Origin: Eopsaltria australis
Taxonomy: Eukaryota > Chordata > Aves > Passeriformes > Petroicidae
Length of the DNA stretch: 64,000 nt
Direction of reading: 5' to 3'
Assembly: GCA_034509425.1 (NCBI GenBank)
Contig: JAVTVJ010000032.1
Coordinates: forward strand, 5,095,501-5,159,500
Position 1 is the first letter of the stretch. The number at the start of each line of letters is the position of its first letter. Below are positions 48,354 through 60,900 of the stretch, one piece after another. The notes beneath the pieces are model-generated. The model did not search any database, had not been told where the DNA came from, and was given only the letters and a program-made list of their open reading frames with translations. The position numbers and the translations under genes are program-made.

Positions 48354-49702
48354 GTATGAAAGGAAAAAATTATGAAGCTGATGGACTCAACTAATGTATC
48401 TGTTCTAAGCACCCTGTTTTTATAACTCTCTGTGCTAAAATGCGTGTCAAAGCATAGAGAAGGAGGGCTTTTTCTCCAGTATTTGGGATTCATTTTCATT
48501 GATAATTTTGGTGCTTTTGATCCCCTTGCTGGTCCTATGAGTGTCTCTACTGCCTTTTAGAGGAACAGCATCCACAGTCCTCCCTTTCAATTCTGTGTCT
48601 TCCAATACCCTGTAAAAGTGAGTGGTTGATAATTCAGCCCCATAAATTTGTGCCTTCTTTGCTTAAGTACAGATCAGCTTTTGGTTTTCGATAGGAAAAG
48701 TTAGGATTGGTTTGTTTTTTTTTCTGTGCTCTGCACAAAGCATAAGCTCTTAGGCTTTAGTGTGAAATTAACTCTCAAATTCCTTGCCAGATGTAGTACT
48801 TAATGTTCAAAGAAGCTTTGGCCGGGAGTCCAAACTGTTCATGCCTGATTTATCCAATGAGAGTTGAAACCTTTGAATGTTTTCTTTCATCATCTTACTC
48901 TTTGATCAGTGACGCAAGAAGTTGTGAAAATTTGTATGTGTCCAGGTGTTCTGTGCTTAGATTTTGAGGCAATGAGGGATTTTGACAGGATAGTTAAGCA
49001 CTTAAAGCTTGGAGTGAGCATCAAAACTGAACCCTTGAGAGTCTGACTTCTTGCATAAACATCTGCAATGTGTGATTTCCATTGTCTTTTAGAGTACAGT
49101 GAAGAGCAAGGGAAAACAGATCTTTAGCATTTGGGGCATGCAAAGATGTTTTGTTTCATGTGGATTGCAGTGCAAGATTTTGAGAAGGATGACATGTAGT
49201 TTTCTGATGCAAGGTCCTCTGCTGCTTTAAATTTTCATAGCTTCATTGATATTGATGGAAGTAGGGCAACACAGACATACTGAGGGATACTGCCTGTGTT
49301 TGGTTTGTAAATTTGCCAGAGGTATTAAGGAGAGATTGTGCAAAAGATGGTTCGTTTTTTTGTAGGTGCCTCTGCACATTTTTACTGAAGTTTGTGTGTG
49401 TTGGGGTCCAGCTGCCCTGGTGACAGGACCAAACATTGGTTCACAGGGTGTCACTGTTCTCAGGGAGGTTATGGTTGCTGGAGGAGTAGTAGAAAACATC
49501 CCATGGGAGAGACTGCTGTGTGTCCAGGTTTTGCACATTATGGAGTGTGCTTTTCTGATCAAGTCCTGGAAATAACAGAAGCCCCTCTTAAGTTGAGCAG
49601 TATGTGTAGATGGTTTCATGAATGGAAGCATGGGCTGAAGGGGACTCACTGGTGGACTAAATTAAATCATGTTGCACTAAACAGAAAGACATACAAACTC
49701 AC

Positions 49703-49750
49703 TCTATCTATTATCTATCTATCAATCATCTATCTATCCTACCTATCTCT
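49703..49750 (+). repeat. (CTAT)n microsatellite
   Basis: Interrupted ctat/atct units over about 48 bp, a likely polymorphic tetranucleotide locus. Confidence 0.85.
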
Positions 49751-52700
49751 AGCTGTATATCTGCCTCAATACTGGTGTTTGAAAGGGAAAAGAGGGAGAT
49801 GAGGCCAGACTATGTGCAGTTTGCACAAAGCACTTGGAGCTTTGAGTTATAAGCCTTGTATTGGATTACCATCAGTCTGAGACTCAGTAGTTGGGGGCAT
49901 TGGTACCGTACCGCTGTATTGGCAAAGGACAGGTTTATCTAAGGAGGTTTCAAATGCCTTTCAGAAAATGTGATAGATATTTCCCCTGTCTTTTGAATGA
50001 ATATACAAACTTAATTACTCTTCCGTAAACTATGAAGTTTGTCATGATAACTGTGTCTTCTGTAATTTCAAAATCTGTCACAAATTACTTTGATAGCTGT
50101 AAGGGATCATTTTATGATTCTTAGGACCTGTCTTCCTGCTGTAGGAGAGAGACAACCCCACATCTGACACCCACTTCTAGGCTTTGCCTTTAGGTCATGT
50201 TATCCCACTTTCAGAAAAAAAGGAAGTGCTTTAATAGTGGACCTTCCCTTTTTCCAAGGTCAACCTGACCTTCCTTGCAGATATAAGGGCTGTAAAGTGT
50301 TTTGAGGGACATGCTGTTCTCACCTCCCCAGACTGAGTGTGACAGCTTTTCTCCTGAGGAACTCATCCTTCAAGAATATTGACTGCATTAAAGCTCAGGG
50401 CACTCTGAAGCACATGATTGCAGTTTTCCATGGGTTCAATTTTACATCAGCTGACATAGTGGTGCAAGATCCCTCATTTTCTCACAAGGGAATTGAATTC
50501 TATTAGGCCAATAATTCTCCTGGATCAAAATTAGGAAAGGGGTCTTTCTGGTTGTTATTACCTTTACAAGGAGACTGAAAGATTTCTGTCCCTTTTCCCT
50601 TGTCCTCTGCCCCTATATCATTGGGAGTAAATCCTCTCTGTTTCTGTCTTGAGTCCCTTGTTGTGCACGACTCTTGGGGTTTTTTGGAGTTATGAAATTC
50701 ATCTGTCTCTGCATTTCCCCAAGCATCCTCCTGTGGAACCAGGGGCTTTGGAATGCTTGTCACACATGCTGTGTGTGGGAGGCAGTCCTACTTGCCCAGG
50801 ATCAAGCATTTCAGGTGGCCTTCCTGTAAGTGTGAAATAACTAAAAAGCCAAAAAGTTTAGCAGTGTTCTTTCAGCAGGTATTCAGTGAGAGAGCAGCTT
50901 TGTCCAAGACTGTAGAGCCAGCTAACCTGGAGCTACCTCTGGGATTATTCTTCACAGGAGGTCAGGGTGTATCAATGACTTTATTAAAAAAAACTTCTTG
51001 TCATTCCTGATAAGTACAAAGCAGCTCTTTCTCATAATCCTAGCCATTTGTAATGGAAACAACTTCCAGTCACCCTGGAAGTGTGTTAGTGTACTGAGGA
51101 GTGTTCCACTTAAGTAAGTTTCCTTAGTCACTGTTTTGCAAAAGATTTTGAGATTTATATCCCAGTCTGAGAGTTTGAATGTGTCACGCTTGAAGTCACC
51201 TATACAGAAAATGTGCACAGAAACAAGAAGGCAAGGGATAGTAAACAATGGAGATGAGTTTAAGTTGATTGAGTGTTCAGGGCTTACTGATAGTCCTGAT
51301 AGCACCCTGATGAAAGGGGAAAAATGCCATGTTGTTATTGCTGCATGTATAGAGCAAAAGGAAGAGCTTGATACATACCTTCACACATTATAGATACTTT
51401 AAAGACAAGTTTCCTCCACAAGTGTCTGCAGTATCTGGATCTGTATGGCCAGGTTCATGGAGAATGCCTCCTAAGCTACATGGTAGGGTGAGTACCTTTA
51501 TTGTCATTGACTGTGTAAGGGCATATTCAGAACTGAGACAACCTGCAATTCAGTCTGTAGATCAGATGTGTATTTTACTGAAGTGTACTTACGCTGCTTA
51601 TATATTCTACTTGTACAAAAAATTAATGCAGGCATGAGTACAGCTTTAGCAAATAATCCTTGGGAATAAAATGCCTGAAGCATGATCCTGTTGTGAGGAT
51701 TTGTACTGTGTTGTGGTGTTCTGTCTAAAGCTGTTATGGCAGAATATCAAAAAAGGCAAATTCAGAATAAAAAATTAGTTTTTAGGACATAAAGAATGCC
51801 ATGAAAATTGGATTGACTTGATGTGTAGCTTCATTGTAGACATGAAATAGGCACAATGTTGTTTCCTAAACATTAAAAAAGAAAGTGTGTTCTCATGCAG
51901 ATTCATTTTCCAGTAATGCAGAGGTTCATCAGGTCTCCTTGATACAGAAATTTCTATGGCTGTGTCAGACTATTTTTTAACATGCCTTCACTGGAGAATG
52001 TTCTGAAGGTGATACGTTGTTGTATCTTAATCGCTTCTCCATACGATTTCATCAATTCTGCAGGTTATTATGGCCAAAGTGCTTCGCCCTTTGTCTGCCC
52101 TTTCTATGATTCTGTTACTCTAATAGCTGTCTTTCTGTATAGGGGGAAAAAGATGGACTGCAGTTAGATTTGTCATATAACCCTTATGTAGACTGAGCCC
52201 TCTGGTTTATGATAAGCAAGAAGAAGTTTTGCTGAGTTTGAGATGCATATTTGCCATTTGAACTTGTGAATGAGAAGTGAAATAACTCCATAGTTACTGT
52301 GAGTTATGTAGAATGATGCTTATGTAGCTTACATATCTTACGTAATTGTTCCATAGATTGCCACTGGTAACAAGCCCATTATTATCCAGTCACACTTTAA
52401 ATAGTGTGGCTTAAATAGTCTCTCATTTATTTTATTTAGTCTTGTGAAGGCAAATGAACTACCTTTTCACAATGATTAGTTTGCTAAAAATAAAGCCCTT
52501 GAGTTGGCTTTCCTCATTGTAGTTACTGTATGTTACAAGGGAGAAGTGAATGCTTTCTTTACTGCAAATTTCACAGGTGACAGCTCAAAAATGTTAGTAC
52601 ATGCTAAGACTGCATTTATTAATGGAACTGATGCAGGTATAGGCACAAAGCTGTCTCATGTTCTGTGACCATAAGGCATGCTAATCTCTTTAGCTGATGG

Positions 52701-54392
52701 ATTCTTAAATGAACAGATTGGGTGAATAATTGCTCTCTTAATCCTTAGTTTAAAGTATGAATGAAAAATGCTTTGATGTTTATTTGCATAAGATATAATG
52801 TCTTCTAATTGACTTACTTAACACCTTTGTACTGAAAATTGTTTAGTATGCTTGTTCCCTATGCTTTTGAAAAAAATTAGAGAAACAGAGGCTTACAGTT
52901 TTGCTGTTCCTCATACAACTTTCGACTGCCTAGTAAGAAGCTGAGGAGGCAAACAGTGCTTAGGTGAAATTGCAATATTTCCATTTTTGCTAGCTGTCAT
53001 GTTTCTTGTGTGAAAGCCTGCAGCTATTGTCTGACATTGCTGGGGAAGAATATGCACAGAGATGTCAAACTTACCTTTCTGATTGCCCTTTTGCACTTGT
53101 ATTCGTGCAGTCCTCTTACATTTGTTTATGTTATAAAATTGTTAGCATGAGATGTCTGTTGATTTTTGCTATGGTAAGCAGGCATAGAGTGGAGACTGCA
53201 GACTGGACAGTGAACTGCAGGTTTGATAGTACCTTCCATATTTTTCTGTAGTCTTGCAGAAACTATGTATTTTAAGATTTCAACAATTCCTTTTTCCTTC
53301 TTACGTGTTTTTGTTTGAAGTGTTTCATTTTTTTAAAAGAGGCATTGTCAGGGTCTGATTTTCCATAAGATGTGAAAGTCATGTAAAACTTACAGTGCTA
53401 AAATAACTGGTGATCATATGTGTAGGATGAGACTTCTCACTATTATCAAAATGTAAAGGTTGGTACTCCTGCTCACTAGGGGATTTTTTGGAGTTTAATA
53501 TTTGCACAAGCAAGGTTTAACATGTGAGTACATAATTCTGTCACGTTTCATGCTGGTCTTAAGGCAGCTTATTATTTAAGTTCATGAAGTTCCCTTGTAA
53601 TCAGCCCTTTTGCTGCTTATTTGTTCTGCTGTGTCTGGTAGTTTTAGCTATATTTTCTTTTGTCCATTTTTGGCAGTGTTTCATTAATTAATTCAGACTG
53701 TCTTATTCAGTGCTTCTTGGAGTTCATAGTTTTCTCAATATAAAAAAGATTGTGCTCTTGTGTGAGGGTTGGTCTTGTTTTCAGATTTCCAGTTTCCACA
53801 TTTCAGTCTCAGAACAGCTCTTAAGTCCTTTGTACTTGCTGTAAAACGGTAGATTTTGTAAACCTCGAGCTACAGAAGTGGGAAAAAGATGAAACATGTT
53901 ATGGGAAAAGGGACTTTGTGCACTTATTACAGTCTCTTCTCCTATTACTGCCCGGATAGACTGATACCAGTTTCTGTCAAGTCTTTCCTCTGCGTATTGC
54001 ACTGTTATTAGATTCTTCCTCAGAATCTGTCCCCCGTCAAAATTAATCTACTTCCAGTTTTGTTTTCCTTTAGATATGGATGAGAATAATCAGTAAAATC
54101 CAGTGTAATGCTTATTATGCTTATATCATTGCACTAAAATATGATTTGTTCATAATTCATAAGGGCAGGATTTCTTTTGATATTTTTACTAGAGTGGATT
54201 TATAAGTTCATAATACCATAAGCTGTTCCAGTTTGTTCTGTATCCTCTGGGATACCAAGTATTGAAGATCTTTTTTTTCCCCTGGAGTTGCTACCATCCT
54301 AGTATTCCTCAGCTTGGTAATGCTTTCCTGGTAATTAGTCACCCACTGCCCTATGAGAAATCTAAGGATTTTCTTCCATGGGGTTGTGGGTA

Positions 54393-54406
54393 TTTTTTTT
54401 TTTTTT
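54393..54406. repeat. Poly-T tract
   Basis: Fourteen consecutive T within unique DNA. Confidence 0.85.
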
Positions 54407-54639
54407 CCTTCAGTCAGCTGGATACAAAGATGTTTAGTTTTGTTTCGGTCTCCTTTTTTATTATTCATGATTGTTGGTGCCTATTAGCACAGTTTCTCTT
54501 GGTTATCTATGTCCTATGAGAGGAAAGCAAGGCATACCATGCTGTATTCCAAGAGTGGCCATGGGCATCTGTGCAAGCATCACGCTGTCTTTGTAAAATA
54601 AATACACATTTGATATCACGATCTTCCGTGCCGTGGGGG

Positions 54640-55260
54640 AGAATTACCAAGAAGCATTTAAGTTGCTTTCTACTGAGTTAGTAATGGGGGTACTTCTGCA
54701 CTGCAGGAGCAGCCTCACACTGCCTGTGTGCTCTCTCAGTTTGTCAGGAGGCAGCTGTGGCACTGGAGCTCAGGGATGGATGTGCAGCTTTGGATACCTC
54801 CCGTGCCCCTGCCCACACACCGCGTGCTGAGCTTTGTCCTGGCAGAGCAGTGACAGCCAATGGATGAGTGTGCACATGGCACTGCCACGCAAAGAGACAA
54901 ACCTTGCTTAACTGAAATACTTCTTTTATTAGCTGAGTGAAGTACCGAGGTTAGTAAAGCAGTAAAACTGAAGAAAATGCTGCATAAAGCATTAACAGAT
55001 TGTAGCACCTCCTAAGACCTGTTCCAGGTGCCTACTCTGCTGCCCACGCTGTGGCTATCCAGAGGGGCCTTGCCCCTGCTTGTCCATCCCTGGCTGATGG
55101 AGGCTACTTGGGCTGGGCTTCAGCCACTGGGCAGGATGCAGTTGTTCTGTCCATGGCCCAGGTCAGGGACCAACATGGAGTTTTGTCTCAGGTCCAATGA
55201 TGAGAAAAAGGGCTCCAGTGCTTCTGCACAGTTGTCAGTCTTGTTGGCTGATGTTCTCCA
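54640..55260. other. GC-richer segment, unidentified
   Basis: GC content is clearly above the surroundings in two sub-blocks (about 54700-54900 and 55025-55200), separated by AT-rich sequence. Plus frames of 65-80 codons occur but have no recognisable domain. No exon or known repeat could be assigned. Confidence 0.4.
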
Positions 55261-57239
55261 AGTTCTTTAGAGAATCTTCCCCCTTTCCTCTGACAAAATT
55301 GCTCTACCGTGCCAGGAGATATCACCAGTCTCTTGGTCTGACCATTACATAAGTCTCTGAATCTTGCATTGCTTTGAATGTTTTCACCTTGTGTTCCATT
55401 TTCTGTTCTTTTTGGTTTTTTTCTCATGCTGCTCTTGGGATTTGGTCTCTGGGGTTATTTCTTCATGTTACTTTTGGGATGCTGACATCAGTAATTTCCA
55501 GGCAAAGGTTTATTCCCCTTCAATCAGTCATGCACAAACTCTTAGTTCCCCATTCTCACAGCCCAGAGCTATAAAGACTGTTCTATATAATTTGTCTATG
55601 ACAAGGTCATAGTGCCAAAGAAGGTCTGTGAGATGCATCCAGTTATTCAAGTGTTTGGGGATTTGTTTGGAAAGGTTTCCTGGGATAGTGTTAGATAGTA
55701 CATTTTCAGCAGATTGAGTGAAGGAAGAGGAAGGAGCAAGTACCAGAAGTGGTGTTGCAAGGTTTTGAAGATTCATTGCTGTGTAGCAGTGAAAGCCTTC
55801 CAGCTTTTCAGCTCTGTCCAGACAGGACCAGACTGTCACAGGCTCCTCTGATTAGATTTAGACTCATTAAGCAGGCTTTGCAGACTCATGTCTGCTATAA
55901 CCAGTATAATCTAATTTCATTAGTAAAGTGGCTATATGCTATTCAATGTCATGGGCAATGGTGTCACAGCATGTTTGCACTATAATAGATTTTTTTATTG
56001 GTTTATTTTCATTAGTAGTATATTTTCCACTTTTTGCTCTTGAAAAGATTAGCCACTCTGATTTTAGCATTTTCCAGCATATAAGCTCTCAGCTTACCCT
56101 TTGGGCTCAATTATGAATGCACATCATGTTCGCAATTACATTAAACATAAGCAACAAAATGTTACATGAGTTAAGATGGACAATAGCCAACTTCCTTTCA
56201 GAGAACACCAAATTTAAGGAGATAAAAGCTGAGAATTTAGCTAGATGTTTTCTTATTAAAACTGGGGACAACTGTATTTTGAACTTTTAAAAAATCTGTA
56301 ACTCTAGTTTATAAGAGTTAAGATTACAAATCAATTTATATTAGGCAGTATTTAAGTTTAATTTTTAAACAAAAACTATGTAACACAGTTTTGTATAGAA
56401 GGAGGGATTTGTTTGCATATGGACATTCATTTTAAATATAGGAGAAGACTAATTTATCAGAAAACCTGTGTCTTTTAATGAATATCTGTATTATGACTTG
56501 ATTTTGAACTATTTCTCTTTTTAAATGAGCATGACCTATTTGAATTTGGAAAAAAGAACATTACTGATCTTTTGTCACTGATGCTTAATGAAGTCAAAGG
56601 TATGTACCAAGCATGTTCTTACTAGTTCCCAAAGGGATTGTCCTAGGAAGAAAAATGTATGCTTTATATTAAAAAAAAAAAAAGAAAAAAAAATACCAAA
56701 ATCATCCAGTGAGTTTAAGATATTGTTTGGGAGCCTCTATGCATTACCTCTTTTGTTACTTCAGAAAGTTCTGGAGGGTAAGTAGGAGGTACTACTGAGG
56801 AGGTAAAGCTGGAAGTCCGTTTTTATCAAAACCTGTTTCACCTGTAGTCAGGGAAGCCACAGAAACAAGGTGTTCTGCAACTTGCAGGAAGGAGATTAAT
56901 GACCTTGATTGAAAACTTCATACAAATAGCCAGGAGAGTTTTCAATTACCATTTTTGTAAGAAGTTGGTAAGGAAAGCAAATACATACAGACTGTGACTT
57001 GTTGCATCTAAAAAAGTTAGTGAAGCTCCAAATAATATGGGCAATATATATTTCAGTTCCTTTTTCAATGTTGGTAGCTATCTCAAGAAGCAAAAGGTGT
57101 GATAAGAAGTTTTATATAACCATCAGAATCATTTGAACTGAATTAGAGTCACTGTATGAAGGATAGAGAGAATAACGTGTCAGGTAGCACTCTGTTTTTT
57201 AAGGACTTCATTACCTTTCTTAGTGTTACTGAGAGTGTA
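55261..57239. other. Unique DNA, no gene seen
   Basis: AT-rich, with a 23-base A tract containing one G at 56671-56693. The + strand is A-richer from about 56.1 kb onward. No gene was recognised. Confidence 0.5.
56671..56693 (+). repeat. Poly-A tract
   Basis: Thirteen A, one G, nine A. I saw no retroposed body upstream that would make this a retrogene tail. Confidence 0.85.
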
Positions 57240-57900
57240 ACCGCAAGGTGCTGAATGTGTGTGGATCAATATCCTGCCAGAGGGATCTGTACCAACCATC
57301 AAATGATACTAGAGAAAAGAAAAGTTACTTTAAGTACCTCTGTAATTCACAGTTAATAAAATGGTGGTGTTACGGGGGAACTTCAATTTAAGAGACATTT
57401 AGTGGAAGATCTGTGCAGTTGGACATAAAACAAGCTATTGTTGCTAGAAAATAGAGGATAATTCACTAAAGCACAAAGGTACTGCATTGAATATATGATA
57501 AGTCAATTCTGGGTTTCATTTTGACGGATAAAGATGAAATAACCGCTGGATTAGAAGCTGAAGGTTGCCTAGGGACCAGTAATTCTGATCTGATTATATT
57601 AAGTGTAGGAAAATAGAGCACAAGTCCAATCACAGGCTTGTATCAAAAGGGCTAATTTCCCAGAACTGAGGGAAACTGTATTTGAAATTGTCTGGGAGGA
57701 AGATATAGACAGAAAATTGGGAGTTCCTTTAGGAAGAATAAGGGAAAGGGCACCAAGGAAAGTATCTATAGCTAGGAAATGGAGGGAAGCAGTGAGGTTT
57801 TTATTCTAAAAAAACATTCAGATCAAGAGAAATTAGTACAGTGTTACAGACTTATGACTAGAAAGAGGTAGGAAAATTTTGATTTAAAGTTAAAAAAAGG
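57240..57900 (+). mobile_element. Ancient CR1-type LINE relic (endonuclease end of ORF2)
   Basis: A decayed copy of an old CR1 ORF2 covering the end of the AP-endonuclease domain and the linker after it. At 57376-57387 the frame reads GNFN followed by LRDI, corresponding to the conserved GDFN motif with its Asp lost. At 57578-57595 it reads SNSDLI where the family has SDHDLI, so the catalytic His is lost. The two motifs lie in different frames, so at least one frameshift separates them. Downstream come RAQVQSQACIKRANFPELRE and WEEDIDRKLG, the usual linker before the reverse transcriptase. The part before about 57360 matches less clearly. The reverse-transcriptase part was not recognised downstream. 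Confidence 0.7.
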
Positions 57901-60900
57901 CAAGAATGATAAATAATTTTATATCTGCATTCTGGAATGTGTATCACAGGTTGTACCAATGAGACTGCAGAAATCCCTCATCTTTTCAGATCTTTTAGGA
58001 ACAAAGGACAGCAGTGATAAATAACATAGACTTATGGAATAAGAACTGCTATTACACCTGCACCACAAGAGATTGAGCAAGCCTACAGAAAATTGTTGCA
58101 GTTGGTTATTGGACTTGTGAAGAGGCATTTAATCACTCAAAAGGTTGCACCTTAGTATCTTACCTGTCTTTACAAACTATACCTTTTTTGAGGAAAAAAA
58201 TTGCAAAGACAATGCAGTTTGCTGAAGGCTTTTGTGGGACTCATGGGACTCACATGTTCAAGGTCTATAGCTATGCTATGGATTAAAAAATTGATATTAG
58301 CATAGAAGAAATCACTGCTAGTATTTGGTTGAGTCAGTACACCTTGGCCAGCTGTGAACAAACGCAGTCTGTTGAGCTTTTACTCCATCAAACCAAATCC
58401 TGAAGTGACTAAATTCACCAAGAAAACAACTCACAATAACTGCACTGTAGCTCTGCAGGTGTCTTCGAAACATAATACATTCTGTAATCATAAATGCTGG
58501 AATCTTTTATTTTTTGTTTGGCTGGGTAATGCAGGCCTATGTCTAATGTCATAGTAGCTGGAGGTGGTGGTCCCTTCACCAGAAGGAATAAAAAGTGCCA
58601 AGAACCTTCTTATAAGATGTTAGTGACAGCTCTAATGGGGGCAATAAGATGCCCAGTCTGGTAAGATGCTTACAAACTAAATTACAGGGAGTGTTTCTCA
58701 GAAAAATAGAGGATAACTTTCCTGCAGTTTTGCAAACAATGTAATCAGCTGTTACAAGGAAGTATTGGGAGGATTACTGACCACTAATCCATCTCAGACC
58801 TGCTGTTGGTGCTACTTTGAATAATCTATTTTTTGTTCAAATAAAATTATGTCAGATCTGTTTGCATGTAATTACCAATGCTAATTTTTCTTATCCTTTC
58901 CAACCTTCAAAATTAAAGCAGGAGAAGAACACATATATTTTTATGTGAAGCTTTATCCAACTTGTTCAAATAAAAAAAACAACCCGAAACTGCAAGAGAT
59001 CTGTGTCACTGATCCTTGTTTCCAAGTGATCCTGTAAATGAGTGCTTGATCCAGCTCATGCATATTTAAATTTTGCTTGTGTGCAGTACTGTCAGTGCGT
59101 TTGAAGCTCTGTGATGTTCTTAGGACTAGCTGGTTCAGAATATGATGATGCAATGATAGAACAATCACTTCAGTGATAGGAGTTATGCCATGCTGAACTT
59201 ATCAACAAGGTACATAAAGTTTCTCTGGCTCAAGGTGGTAAAAAGCCTCCCTTCCTCTTTCCTTCTGCAACAGGGAAGAAAATCTTCTCTGCTAGGTACA
59301 AAAAGTTCTTTTTTGCTCTGGGTAGGTTATCTAAGGATGGAGGCTAATTAAAGTAGTTTTATTTCTGAGGGGCAGAAATTTTAAAGGTTTTCTGAGATGT
59401 GTGATCTGTACACAGTGATCACTTGGTTCTTACACAGTCTGAATGCAGTGTATTTACAAAAGTAGCTATGATATTTCTAATGAGAAAGGTTTAATTCTGC
59501 AAATGGTGGTTCATACTCTGTTTTTAGGTTCTCATAAGATAAACAATCTCAATCTCAAGTCATGGTGTTAACTAATTAATACAAAGCATGGAGGTTAAAA
59601 GGTAACACATGGCTTATCTTACTGCTTTGTGACACACACCTTACTTGTTCATTATATATTTTTTTAAAATAGAATCCAAACCTCAGGCTGGATACTGACT
59701 TGTAGGATTCCTAATATCAAAAGCTGATAACAACTGCTATTCAAAAAATACTTTGTTGAACTGTGATGGAAATTTGGATTAAACCCTTCTTTATTCAATG
59801 CTTACAGGTCATATATTTGCTCCTGCTGGAAACAAGTAGAAGTGGCAAAAAGTTGAAGGAAGGATCCAAAAGAATTGCTGTTTTGGCATGATTTGATAAC
59901 CTTTCAAGATGGTTTTGGACACTTTTCAGTTTTGTGCAGGATCACTGCAGTCGGATTTGCTCTTAAAATTCTTTTGCAACCTAAATTATGTTATGATTCT
60001 ATTCTATGTAAAGTTGCAGTTTTGGTTTCTGATTATTTTTTTCTGTTAGAGTACTAGGGTAGATTTGGCTCAATACTGTTGGTTTAGTGACCATAGAGAC
60101 ATGATCTCTAGGTTACAGGGAAATGTCTTCCTACTTCATTGGCCGCACTGTGCTTGCAGTCTTCATGAACTGTCTGTCTTGGTTCTGGAAATTCACTTAT
60201 AGAAGTTGTCCTGTTGGACAAAGGCAGTTCATAATTTCTATATTCCATTGTAGTTGAGTATGAGAATAGTGTTGAACACTTATTTAAGCACCACCATTTG
60301 TTAGTTCCTGTTACATCTGCTTGCTACCATCTCTGCATTACAGTTACACTGCAGAGACACCAGGGAGAAATAGTTAATTACTTACATCAAGTACATTTTA
60401 CTGGTTTATCAACAAGAGAGATACTTGGAAATGCCTGCCAAGCAAACTGTAGAGCTGAGTATTCCTCCCCACAGTCCAGTGTGTCTAATGGTTCTAGGTC
60501 ACTCTCGAGCCTCAGGCAGGAGGTGGGGCAGATGCTGTAGTGCCACTTCAAATGGCAGGCAGCATCTTTATTAATTCATGTATATTTAACTACACACCTG
60601 TTGTGCATACATCTAAATCTCAATTAGGGAGCGTGTCAGGCAGAGATGATCTGATTTTACTCTCTTACTGTTCTTCCAAAGCTGAGGTTCACTAGTTCTC
60701 CTGATTTTATTTTTTCTTCCTGCAGTCTGTCCTTGGACGACAACATGCATGTTGGCTATCTGCCAAGTTTCATATCCTCTGAAACCTTTGGCCATCTCCC
60801 CTTGCCAGTTGTTACATATCAGTCTTTGAGTTACTGACTGGTTCATTATGAGAGCAGAAAAGCAGTTTCATCTCTTTCAGTCTTGACTACAAGGCAAATT

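Larger units (their letters stand above)
48354..54639. other. Unique DNA, no gene seen
   Basis: No dispersed repeats were recognised. The overlapping plus and minus frames of about 136-140 codons at 49227-49802 oppose each other and show no domain; their 3' side runs into the (CTAT)n tract. A minus-strand frame of about 94 codons at 50503-50787 is polar and unrecognised. A T run lies at 54393-54406. Confidence 0.45.

Noticed and set aside
49227..49802. Opposing frames of 136-140 codons
   Set aside because: They overlap on opposite strands, end in a microsatellite on one side, and show no recognisable domain.
50503..50787. Polar minus-strand frame of about 94 codons
   Set aside because: It looks somewhat protein-like, but the first codon is GTG, no homology is recognised and no splice context is convincing.
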